A DNA stretch of 64,000 nt, taken from assembly GCF_041051975.1 (NCBI RefSeq), contig NZ_CP163435.1, positions 1-64,000 on the forward strand, read 5' to 3'. How positions within the stretch are numbered: position 1 is the stretch's first letter; the number at the start of each line of letters is the position of its first letter. The notes under the pieces are model-generated. The model did not search any database. It worked only from the letters and a program-made list of their open reading frames with translations, and was not told the origin of the DNA. This document shows, one piece after another, positions 49,795 through 57,340 of this stretch. Source of the DNA: Streptomyces sp. R21 (GTDB taxonomy: Bacteria > Actinomycetota > Actinomycetes > Streptomycetales > Streptomycetaceae). The translations under genes and the position numbers were made by a program.

Positions 49795-50678
49795 GCCGCG
49801 GCCTTGCAGTCGTGACCGGTGCCGCGGTGTTGGTCAGCGCCGCTGTCACGGGCGCGGCGGCCGACCCTGATCCAAAGCCGACAACCGGAGTCGGCGAGTG
49901 CACAGTGGTCGATTTCTGCGTGGGCGCCGGGGTGGGCGGATCTGATGGCACCGGGGACGACAAAACCCCTTCTCTGGGAAAAGGCAGCACGAAGCCGTCC
50001 GTGCCGGGGCCGTGCATCGTCACAAAGTTGGATCCGCAGCCTCCGGCTGGCAGCTCGGCATGGGAGGGACACAGCCCGGACGAGGGCGCCATCTACACCC
50101 GAATCTGCCCCATTGCCATCGCCGGAGCCGGAGCGACTGGAACGGTCATGGGGCCACCGGAGACGTTCTGGTCCGCCACCCCGCCCGTCGCCACCGCCGA
50201 TCCGGCCCAGCTTGCCCAAGAGGCGCTGGACAAGATGAAGCTCCTCGGCCCGGATGTCCAGATCACCCCCAAGCCCGGCGGCAAGGGCGTGGTCGGCATG
50301 CCGGTGTGGATGTGGACGACGAAGTCCGCTGAGACGTACGGGCCCAACAGCGCCTCCGCGTCGGCGGGCGGGGTCACCGTCACGGCGACCGCGAAGGTCA
50401 AGCGGATCGTGTGGAACATGGGCGACGGCACCACGGTCACCTGCACCACGGCCGGCACCCCGTACAAGGCTGAGTTCGGCAAGAAGGACTCCCCGGACTG
50501 CGGATACCGCTACAGCCAGCCCTCCTCCACCCAGGCCAGCGGCCGCTACCACGTGACCGCCACCTCAACCTGGCAGGTCGACTGGCAGGTCGACGGCGGC
50601 GGCGAGACCGGACAACTGGCCGCGACCCGCACCAGCGCCGTGAACATCACTGTCGCCGAGGTGCAGGTCCTGAACTGA
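49788..50678 (+). CDS. Secreted protein upstream of the Tad operon (296 aa)
   Basis: The sequence MLSRGLAVVTGAAVLVSAAV followed by TGAAADPDP is a Sec signal with an AxA-type site. The mature protein has paired cysteines (GECTVVDFCVGAG) and ends in a beta-rich domain (GGVTVTATAKVKRIVWNMGD, GRYHVTATSTWQVDWQVDGG). It may be a surface component assembled with the pilus. The function is inferred from position only. Confidence 0.65.
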   Translation: MLSRGLAVVTGAAVLVSAAVTGAAADPDPKPTTGVGECTVVDFCVGAGVGGSDGTGDDKTPSLGKGSTKPSVPGPCIVTKLDPQPPAGSSAWEGHSPDEGAIYTRICPIAIAGAGATGTVMGPPETFWSATPPVATADPAQLAQEALDKMKLLGPDVQITPKPGGKGVVGMPVWMWTTKSAETYGPNSASASAGGVTVTATAKVKRIVWNMGDGTTVTCTTAGTPYKAEFGKKDSPDCGYRYSQPSSTQASGRYHVTATSTWQVDWQVDGGGETGQLAATRTSAVNITVAEVQVLN

Positions 50679-50722
50679 CCGGACCGCGTCCCCCTCAACA
50701 CTGTGAAAGGCCTCCTACCGTC

Positions 50723-51406
50723 ATGGAATTACCTGCCGCGCCGGCGATGCCGCGTCCGCAGGGCCCGGCCCGCCCCGAGGTCCCCATCACCACCACCCCG
50801 CCGGTCAAGCGGCAACGCCGCTGGTCCGTGGCGGCTCTGTGCATCGTGCTCGCGGTCGTGGCCGCGCTCGGGGCGGCCGCCGCCGTCAATTCGGCCAGCG
50901 ACCGCACCCGCGTACTGGCCGTGGCCCGAGACGTCCCGGCCGGCCGCGCCCTGACGGACGCCGACCTGGCAGTCGCCGAGGTGTCCGCGGACGCCGCACT
51001 CACCCCCGTCCCTGCCTCCCAGAAGGCCTCCGTGCTGGGCAAACGGCCAGCCGTTGACCTGCGCAAGGGCGGGCTGCTGCTCTCCTCTCAACTTGCCACC
51101 GGTACAGGTCTGGGGGACAAGCAGGAGCAGGTCGGCGTTCAGGTGAAGCGGGGCATGGCCCCGGCAGGCACGCTGGCCCCCGGTGACAAGGTCCGCGCGG
51201 TGACCACCCCCGCCCAGGGCGACGAGCCGGCGAAGCAGGGCGCTGTCCCGGAGACCGTCGACGCGGTGGTTGTCTCGGTCTCCCGCCCGGACGCCACTGG
51301 CACGGTGGTCGTCAACCTCGCGGTCGCCCCCGACGATGGCCCGGTCCTGGCCAGCCGGGCCGCCCTGGGCCGCGTTGCGCTGGTCCGCGAACCGCGGAGC
51401 AACTGA
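50723..51406 (+). CDS. SAF-domain, CpaB/RcpC-like protein
   Basis: The 227-aa protein has one membrane helix (WSVAALCIVLAVVAALGAAA) followed by an SAF-type domain (VLAVARDVPAGRALTDADLA) and a second strand-rich region (AAGTLAPGDKVRAVTTPAQ-like). This resembles CpaB/RcpC pilus-assembly proteins, which act at the cell envelope in Tad systems. It starts the pilus block immediately before the CpaE-like gene. Confidence 0.75.
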   Translation: MELPAAPAMPRPQGPARPEVPITTTPPVKRQRRWSVAALCIVLAVVAALGAAAAVNSASDRTRVLAVARDVPAGRALTDADLAVAEVSADAALTPVPASQKASVLGKRPAVDLRKGGLLLSSQLATGTGLGDKQEQVGVQVKRGMAPAGTLAPGDKVRAVTTPAQGDEPAKQGAVPETVDAVVVSVSRPDATGTVVVNLAVAPDDGPVLASRAALGRVALVREPRSN

Positions 51407-51407
51407 G

Positions 51408-52280
51408 ATGCCCGTCACCTGCATCGTCTCCGCGAAGTCCTGCGGCGTCACCACCGCGGCGCTCGCCCTCACTTTGGCGTCCACCCGCCCCTCCCTGCTC
51501 GCCGAGTGCGACCCGGCCGGCGGCACCATCCGGGCCGGGCTGCTGCAGGGCCAGGTCGGCGCCGGATACGGCCTCGCCCACCTGGCGGCCGCGGATCGCG
51601 TCGGACCAGTCGAGCTGGCAAACGCGTTCGCCTCGCACCTGTGGCCGCTGGACGGCACCGCCGGTCACCGCAAGGTGCTGCCCGGGCTGACCGACCCGGC
51701 GCAGGCCGCCGCTCTGGGCCGGACCTGGCCCGCCCTGTCCGATGTCCTGCACGTCATGGCCGAATCCGCCGGCCATGACGTGTTCGTCGACGCCGGGCGC
51801 CTGGCCCTGGAAGCCGGGCACCTGCACCCCACCCTCACCCCGGCGCCGCTCCTGCACCGGGCCGACCTGGTGCTGCTGGCCGTCCGCGGCACAGAGCAAG
51901 GCCTCACCCTCGCCCGCCACTTGATGCGTCCGCTGCGCGCCGAACTCGACCAGCACGGCTCCGGATACGACGCGCTCGGCCTGCTCCTCATCGAGGACGG
52001 TCCGTTCCGTGCGCACCAGGTCGCCGATGCCCTCCAGGCCCCGGTGCTGGCCTCGCTGCCGTGGGACCCGGAGACCGCCGCGTACTTGACCAACGGGGGG
52101 AAGCCGCCGCGTGGCTTCGCCCGCAGCTCGCTGCTGCGCTACGCGCGCACCGCCACCGAGCAGTTCGAGGCGCTCGCCACACGTCGGCAGATTCAGCAGC
52201 ACTACCCCAGTGCGCCGGCCCACCCGCAGCTCGCGAGGGTCTTGGACCGGTTGGTTCAGCGGGGCGGTGGCCGTGGCTGA
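51408..52280 (+). CDS. CpaE/MinD-like ATPase-related protein
   Basis: The 290-aa protein begins MPVTCIVSAKSCGVTTAALA. This sits where a ParA/MinD-type P-loop would be (SAKSCGVTT lacks the usual second Gly-Lys), followed by LAECDPAGGTI. It resembles CpaE/TadZ localisation proteins of Tad systems. The atypical loop suggests altered or absent ATPase activity. ATG 51408 lies one base after the preceding stop, and the gene overlaps the TadA start. Confidence 0.75.
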   Translation: MPVTCIVSAKSCGVTTAALALTLASTRPSLLAECDPAGGTIRAGLLQGQVGAGYGLAHLAAADRVGPVELANAFASHLWPLDGTAGHRKVLPGLTDPAQAAALGRTWPALSDVLHVMAESAGHDVFVDAGRLALEAGHLHPTLTPAPLLHRADLVLLAVRGTEQGLTLARHLMRPLRAELDQHGSGYDALGLLLIEDGPFRAHQVADALQAPVLASLPWDPETAAYLTNGGKPPRGFARSSLLRYARTATEQFEALATRRQIQQHYPSAPAHPQLARVLDRLVQRGGGRG

Positions 52281-53838
52281 CACCCACCAGCGGCCGGGCG
52301 TCAACGGGCAGGTCCCCGCGCCGATGGGTCGCGACGACATCGCCGATCTGCTCGCCGGGAAGCTCGGCGAGCGGCGGCCGGCCCTGCCCGTGGCACCGTT
52401 GGCTGCCCCACCGTCGGCGGTTTCCGGGGCCGCCGTCAGCCCGACGGCCGTTCCGCGGCTGGCTGGAGTGCCGGCGGAACTTTTGCCTGTCGGTTGGGAG
52501 GTCGTCGAAGCCCTGCAGGCGGAGGTGTCCGCGGAGCTGAGCAGGAAGGACCCTGAGCGCACTCTGGCCGAGCCGGACCGGCGTGCCCTGGCCCGTTCGC
52601 TGGCCAACGCGGCCGTCGCCGACTGGGCCACCAAGTATGCGCAGGGCAACACTCCGTTGACGCGGGAGGAGGAAGCCCGCATCGCGACTGCGGTCTATGA
52701 CGCGATGTTCCGCGGCGGGCGGCTGCAGTCCCTCCTCGACGAGGACGGCGTGGAGGACGTCATGGTCGACGGGCTGACCGCGTATGTGGAGTACTACGAC
52801 CGGCCGCGGCGCACCATCGACAAGGTCGCCGGCTCTCATGACGAGCTGGTCACGTGGGTCAACCGGATGGCCCGCCAGTCCGGTCAGGGCGAACGTGCTT
52901 TGACGCAGGCGAGTCCGATGGTCGGTTTCCGAATGCCCGACGGTTCCCGTGTCACTGCGAGTCTGCTCACCAGCCGCCCCTCGGTTGTCATCCGTAAGCA
53001 CCGCATCCGCCAGCACGGCATCGGTGAGCTTGTGCAGTGGAAGTCGATCAACCCGCTGCTGGAGCGGTTCCTCACCGCGTGCGTGCAGGCGCGGATGAAC
53101 GTGCTGGTGGTCGGCGACATGGGTGCGGGCAAGACGAGCCTGCTGCGTGCTCTGGGCCGCGAAATCCCGCCTGCCGAACGGCTGGTGACCCTCGAATCCG
53201 ACCGCGAGCTGTACCTGGACGAGCCCGGCCCCAAGCCCGGCCCGGTCACCTTCGCCTTCGAGGCGCGCCAGTCCAACGGTGAACGCAGTAGCGGGGATCG
53301 GCTGGCGGGCGAGGTGAGCATCGCCGACATGTTCGCCACCGCGCTGCGCTACAACGCCACCCGCGTCATCGTCGGTGAGGTCCGCTCCACCGAGATTGTG
53401 CCGATGCTGCAGGCGATGTCCGCGGGCGGGTCCGGGTCGATGTGCACCATGCACGTGCGGCGCCCGCACGCCATCGTGTCCCGGCTCGTGCAGCTGTGCA
53501 CGGAGGCGGGCATGGCCACCGAGGCCGCCCACCACCTCATCGCTTCCGCCATCGACGTCGTCGTCTACCTCACCTACCTCGACGAGACCGGTATCGGGGG
53601 TCGCAGGCACCGCTTCGTCTCCCATGTGTATGAGATCCACGATGTCGTCGGCGAGGCCGGGCGGCCCACCACCACTGAGCTGTTCGCCCCCTCCGGCGGT
53701 GATCCGCGCGCGGTCTACCGGAACATGCCGTCGTTCATCGAGGAACTGGAGCGCACCGGTTTGATCGCCCGCTCGTGGCTGGCCGAGAACCCGCACGACT
53801 GGTGGGGAGAGCCCCTGCAGACGGTGAGACGACGATGA
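52273..53838 (+). CDS. tadA: TadA/CpaF family secretion ATPase
   Basis: The 521-aa protein is a type II/IV secretion ATPase of CpaF type. It shows an N-terminal helical region, VEDVMVDGLTAYVEYYDRPR, Walker A LVVGDMGAGKTSLLRALGR near residue 281, the Asp box region ERLVTLESDRELYLDE, Walker B ATRVIVGEVRSTEIVPMLQ, and the His box MCTMHVRRPHAIVSRL. It powers Flp pilus assembly at the inner face of the membrane. GTG 52273 overlaps the CpaE-like stop; GTG 52267 is also possible. Confidence 0.9.
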   Translation: MADTHQRPGVNGQVPAPMGRDDIADLLAGKLGERRPALPVAPLAAPPSAVSGAAVSPTAVPRLAGVPAELLPVGWEVVEALQAEVSAELSRKDPERTLAEPDRRALARSLANAAVADWATKYAQGNTPLTREEEARIATAVYDAMFRGGRLQSLLDEDGVEDVMVDGLTAYVEYYDRPRRTIDKVAGSHDELVTWVNRMARQSGQGERALTQASPMVGFRMPDGSRVTASLLTSRPSVVIRKHRIRQHGIGELVQWKSINPLLERFLTACVQARMNVLVVGDMGAGKTSLLRALGREIPPAERLVTLESDRELYLDEPGPKPGPVTFAFEARQSNGERSSGDRLAGEVSIADMFATALRYNATRVIVGEVRSTEIVPMLQAMSAGGSGSMCTMHVRRPHAIVSRLVQLCTEAGMATEAAHHLIASAIDVVVYLTYLDETGIGGRRHRFVSHVYEIHDVVGEAGRPTTTELFAPSGGDPRAVYRNMPSFIEELERTGLIARSWLAENPHDWWGEPLQTVRRR

Positions 53839-53957
53839 GCGACCACCGCCGGGCCCCCTACCGGATGCGCATCCTTCAGCCGGCCTGCCGCCGTCGCACC
53901 AAGACCTATGACGTCTGCCCGCGGATGCCGATCACGCCGCCCAGGGAGGAATCGTGA
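53835..53957 (+). CDS. Micro-ORF between tadA and tadB (40 aa)
   Basis: ATG 53835 overlaps the tadA stop (ATGA) and its stop overlaps the tadB GTG (GTGA). This double coupling argues for translation. The peptide MSDHRRAPYRMRILQPACRR then RTKTYDVCPRMPITPPREES is basic with two cysteines and no membrane segment. It could be a small pilus-assembly accessory or simply a coupling ORF. Confidence 0.5.
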   Translation: MSDHRRAPYRMRILQPACRRRTKTYDVCPRMPITPPREES

Positions 53958-54871
53958 CCACCTCTCAGCTGGCCCTGGTCGCGGCCTGCTGCACCGTGCT
54001 GGCAGTCATCGCCGCGGTCGGCGTCGTCCGTGAACTGCGCGGCCGTATCCCCGATCCGGTCAAGCCGCCCTCCCGGATCGCCGCCCGGATGCGGCGGGCC
54101 AGGGCCGAGTTACCGGAGAGCTGGCAGCAACGCTGGCGCCACCTGGTCATCGCGGCCGCCGTCGTCGCGCTGGTCGTGTGGGCGTACACGAGCTGGCCCG
54201 TGCAGGGCCTGCTCGCCGGCGCCGCTGTGCTGGGTCTGCCGTTCGTGCTGTACCCCGGGGGCGCGGCGCAGGCCCGCATCGAGCGTCTTGAGGCGCTCGC
54301 CCAGTGGCTCAACCATCTGGCGGGGGTGCACACCGCGGGTATCTCACTGACCCAGACCGTGCGGGCCTCGGCGAAGAACGCGCCCGCTCCGATCGCCGGC
54401 GGTGTGCAGCGGCTGGCCGACCGGCTGCGCACCGGCATGGACGCCCAGCTGGCGTTCGCCTTGTTCGCGGACGAGCTAGCCGACGGCGTCTCCGACCACG
54501 TCGTGCTGCTCTTCCAGAGCCACGCCGTCTACAAGGGCCCCGGCCTGGCCGATGCCCTCGAAGCGCTCGCGGTGACCATCCATCAGCAGGCCGCCGACGC
54601 CCGCGACGTCGAAGCCGACCGCGCCTCGGTCCGCAAGTCCTCCCGTCAGGTCTCCCTGGTCATCTGCATCGTCGTCCTGGGCTGCATGCTGAACAACGCC
54701 TGGTCAGGCTGGTACGCCAGCCCCATCGGGCAAGTCGCGCTGGTGGTCCTGGGCGGCTTGTTCGCGTGGACGCTGGCCTGGCTGCGGCGCATCGCCCGCA
54801 CGAAGCCCGACCCGCGCCTGCTCGACCCGCTGCCCGACCACCTGGCCGTCCGGGAAGGGCAGAGCCGATGA
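53954..54871 (+). CDS. tadB: TadB-like inner-membrane platform protein
   Basis: The 305-aa protein belongs to the T2SSF platform family. It has an N-terminal helix (LALVAACCTVLAVIAAVGVV), a middle pair (LVIAAAVVALVVWAYTSWPV and LLAGAAVLGLPFVLYPG) and a cytoplasmic helical domain (LEALAQWLNHLAGVHTAGIS, DALEALAVTIHQQAADARDV). C-terminal helices follow (VSLVICIVVLGCMLNN, VALVVLGGLFAWTLAW). With TadC it forms the pilus platform turned by TadA. Confidence 0.85.
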   Translation: MTTSQLALVAACCTVLAVIAAVGVVRELRGRIPDPVKPPSRIAARMRRARAELPESWQQRWRHLVIAAAVVALVVWAYTSWPVQGLLAGAAVLGLPFVLYPGGAAQARIERLEALAQWLNHLAGVHTAGISLTQTVRASAKNAPAPIAGGVQRLADRLRTGMDAQLAFALFADELADGVSDHVVLLFQSHAVYKGPGLADALEALAVTIHQQAADARDVEADRASVRKSSRQVSLVICIVVLGCMLNNAWSGWYASPIGQVALVVLGGLFAWTLAWLRRIARTKPDPRLLDPLPDHLAVREGQSR

Positions 54872-55761
54872 TCCCTGTGAACGCGGTGCTGCCCGCCGCG
54901 GCGGCCGGCGTGATGATCGGCCTCGCCGTCCGCGCCGCCCTGCCTACCAAACCCGACCTGGGCAGCGTCCTGGACCGGCTCGACGCCGGCCACTTCACCA
55001 ACTCACTGCCCGTCGCCGCGCCGCCCGGCGCACGCGGCCTGCCAGAAAGGGTCGGCGCGCGGCTGCTGGAGGAGTTCGGCGTCCGCATCCGGCTGCCGCT
55101 CAGCGATCTCAGGCTGCTGCGGATCTCACCGGCCGAACATCTCGGCAAGCGGGTCCTGTTCGCCCTGTACGGGCTGCTCGCCCCACAGCTGCTGCAGGCC
55201 CTGCTCGCCTTCGCCGGCACTGCGTTCCCGTTCGCCATCCCGGCCGGCATCTCGCTCCTGCTGAGTGCGCTGTTCTGGTTCAGCCCCGGCCAGGACGTCA
55301 AACGTGACGCGGCCGCCACCCGCCTCATCGTGCGGCACGCCGCCGCCTCCTATCTCGAGCGCGTCGCCCTGGCCCGGGTCGCCAACTCCGGCGCCGGGCA
55401 GGCGCTGACGCAGACCGCGGAGGTCGGCGACGGCTGGATCTTCCAGCGGATGCGGCAGGTCTTCGACCACGCCGAGCTCGCCGGCGTCACCCCGTGGGAC
55501 GCGCTCAAGCAGCTCGGCGAGGAACTCGATATCCCCGAACTGACCCGGCCCGCCGACACCCTGGCGCTGGCCGGGGACGGCGCCGCCGTCTACACCACCT
55601 TGCAGTCCCAGGCCCGTCAGCTGCGGATCGCGCTGCTGTCCGACGCCAAAGCGCAGGCCAACGAGGCCTCCGCGGCGATGGTGATCCCGGTGACTCTCGC
55701 CGTGATCCTCATGCTCGCCTTCGTCATGATCCCGATCGTCAACACCATCCTCGCCAGCTGA
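54868..55761 (+). CDS. tadC: TadC-like inner-membrane platform protein
   Basis: The 297-aa protein, the second T2SSF platform subunit, starts MIPVNAVLPAAAAGVMIGLA. It has central helices (LQALLAFAGTAFPFAIPAGI and SLLLSALFWF), the cytoplasmic domain (GWIFQRMRQVFDHAELAGVT) and a terminal helix (AAMVIPVTLAVILMLAFVMI). It is coupled to tadB by an ATGA overlap. The order tadA-tadB-tadC is the canonical actinobacterial Tad arrangement. Confidence 0.85.
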   Translation: MIPVNAVLPAAAAGVMIGLAVRAALPTKPDLGSVLDRLDAGHFTNSLPVAAPPGARGLPERVGARLLEEFGVRIRLPLSDLRLLRISPAEHLGKRVLFALYGLLAPQLLQALLAFAGTAFPFAIPAGISLLLSALFWFSPGQDVKRDAAATRLIVRHAAASYLERVALARVANSGAGQALTQTAEVGDGWIFQRMRQVFDHAELAGVTPWDALKQLGEELDIPELTRPADTLALAGDGAAVYTTLQSQARQLRIALLSDAKAQANEASAAMVIPVTLAVILMLAFVMIPIVNTILAS

Positions 55762-55789
55762 CCTGGCGACCGAAAGGAGACCGGCCCTG

Positions 55790-55978
55790 ATGGACATCCA
55801 TCTTCTGACCTTATGGATGCGCGCCCGCGCCGAGCAGCTGCGCGCCGCCCGCGACCAAGGTGCCACCAGCACCGAACTCGCCGTTCTCGCCGGCTCCCTG
55901 CTCGTCGGCGCGGGCCTGCTCGTGGTGGCCATCCGCTCCAAACTCATGGAGAAGATCGGCATCATCTCCGGCGGCTGA
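55790..55978 (+). CDS. Flp-type prepilin (62 aa)
   Basis: The short protein has a basic leader followed by QGATSTELAVLAGSLLVGAG. G then A with Glu at +5 (G-ATSTE) is the prepilin peptidase signature, and a hydrophobic helix follows (LAVLAGSLLVGAGLLVVAIR). The mature pilin would be about 38 residues, like Flp pilins. It lies directly after tadC with GAAAGGAGA upstream. No prepilin peptidase gene was seen in the window. Confidence 0.8.
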   Translation: MDIHLLTLWMRARAEQLRAARDQGATSTELAVLAGSLLVGAGLLVVAIRSKLMEKIGIISGG

Positions 55979-56023
55979 GGACGACCACGCGATACACGAC
56001 TGACGACGAGCGAGGGGGAAACG

Positions 56024-56440
56024 GTGGGACGCCGATCACGACACCTCGGGGCCATCCGCGCACGCATCCGCCGCAGGGACGACGGCGTGCTGGGCCTCGA
56101 ACTGGCCACGCTCGCCGTGGTCGTGCTGATGCTGGCCTTCACCACCATCCAGGTCGGCCTGTACTACCACGCCCGCAAGGTCGCCCAGTCCGCCGCCCGT
56201 CAAGGCGTGGACGCCGGACGGCAGTTCGGCGCAGGTGAAGGCGACGGCGTCAGCCAGGCCCAGGAGTACCTCGCCCGCTTCGGCGGCTCCGTGAAGGACG
56301 CCCAGGTCTCCGCGGGCGGCAGCACCGCCCAGCAGATCCGCATCACCGTCACCGGGGAGGTGGCGACTCTGGTTCCCGGCCTCACGCTGCACGTCACCCA
56401 GCATGCCGACGGACCGGTCGAACGCTGGACCACCCCGTGA
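56024..56440 (+). CDS. TadE-like pseudopilin
   Basis: GTG 56024 has GAGGGGG upstream. The region RRDDGVLGLELATLAVVVLM carries the G-x4-E-like signal and membrane helix of TadE proteins. The external domain contains YYHARKVAQSAARQGVDAGR. It likely serves as a minor pilin or membrane-linked pilus component. Its stop overlaps the next gene. Confidence 0.8.
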   Translation: MGRRSRHLGAIRARIRRRDDGVLGLELATLAVVVLMLAFTTIQVGLYYHARKVAQSAARQGVDAGRQFGAGEGDGVSQAQEYLARFGGSVKDAQVSAGGSTAQQIRITVTGEVATLVPGLTLHVTQHADGPVERWTTP

Positions 56441-56880
56441 CGCGCCCCCGCCTGCTGCGGCTGCTGTGTCAGGACCGGGGCAGCTGTGCCCTGGAGACTG
56501 CTGTCCTGGCCCCGGTCCTGATCGTCATCCTCGGCCTGATGATCGCGTTCGGGCGGGTCACCGACGCGGAGGGAGCGGTCGACTCCGCTGCCCACGCAGC
56601 GGCCCGCGCCGCCTCCCTGGAGCGCGACGCCGGCACCGCGCAGACGGCTGCCCAGGACGCGGTCACCCGCAGCCTCGACGGCGACGGGGTCACCTGCCAG
56701 ACCTCCAGCGTCGCCATCGACACCTCCGGCTACGCCACCAGCGTCGGGGAGGCCGCCACCGTCACCGCAACGATTTCGTGCACGGCAACCCTGTCTGACA
56801 TCGGCGTGCCCGGCCTGCCGGGAGCCAAGACCCTGACCGCGTCCTGGACCAGCCCGATCGACACCTACAGGGCCCGCTGA
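56437..56880 (+). CDS. Second TadE-like protein
   Basis: The 147-aa protein shows QDRGSCALETAVLAPVLIVI, a TadE/F signature with Glu in place and a membrane helix, then RVTDAEGAVDSAAHAAARAA. The external domain has two cysteines (GVTCQTSS, ISCTATL), a likely disulphide. Its GTG overlaps the preceding stop. Paired TadE-like genes are usual in actinobacterial Tad clusters. Confidence 0.8.
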   Translation: MTRPRLLRLLCQDRGSCALETAVLAPVLIVILGLMIAFGRVTDAEGAVDSAAHAAARAASLERDAGTAQTAAQDAVTRSLDGDGVTCQTSSVAIDTSGYATSVGEAATVTATISCTATLSDIGVPGLPGAKTLTASWTSPIDTYRAR

Positions 56881-57332
56881 TGATCGTGATTGCTGTAGTG
56901 AGGAGCCGTCTTGCCGCGCTGCGTGCGCGCCGTGAGGTCGGCTCGATGTCGCTGTTCTTCGCGGTGACCACCGTGGGACTGCTGATGGTCATGGGCCTGC
57001 TCGTCGACGGCGGCGGCGCGCTCAATGCGTCCAATCGCGCGGAGTCTCTCGCGCAGGAGGCCGCCCGCACCGCGGGGCAGCAACTCGACCCCGCCCAGGC
57101 CATCGAGGGCACCGCCATCACCATCGATCCGGATGCCGCGCAGGCCGCCGCCCAGGACTACCTCGCCGCCGCCGGCGTGGACGGCGACGTCCAGATCACC
57201 GATGACGGGCAGACCATGACGGTCACCGTCCACGACAACTACAACACCTACTTCGCGCAGCTGATCGGGAAGGGAACCATCCACGTCACCGGCTCCGCGA
57301 CCGCACATCTGCAGACCCAGGCTGGAGGCTGA
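56880..57332 (+). CDS. TadG-like pilus-assembly protein
   Basis: The 150-aa protein begins with REVGSMSLFFAVTTVGLLMV, a TadG-like start with one membrane helix (FFAVTTVGLLMVMGLLVDG). It continues GGALNASNRAESLAQEAART and ends in a beta-rich external segment. It is far shorter than TadG proteins bearing von Willebrand domains, so it is the reduced actinobacterial form. It shares one base with the preceding stop. Confidence 0.75.
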   Translation: MIVIAVVRSRLAALRARREVGSMSLFFAVTTVGLLMVMGLLVDGGGALNASNRAESLAQEAARTAGQQLDPAQAIEGTAITIDPDAAQAAAQDYLAAAGVDGDVQITDDGQTMTVTVHDNYNTYFAQLIGKGTIHVTGSATAHLQTQAGG

Positions 57333-57340
57333 GCCCACCC

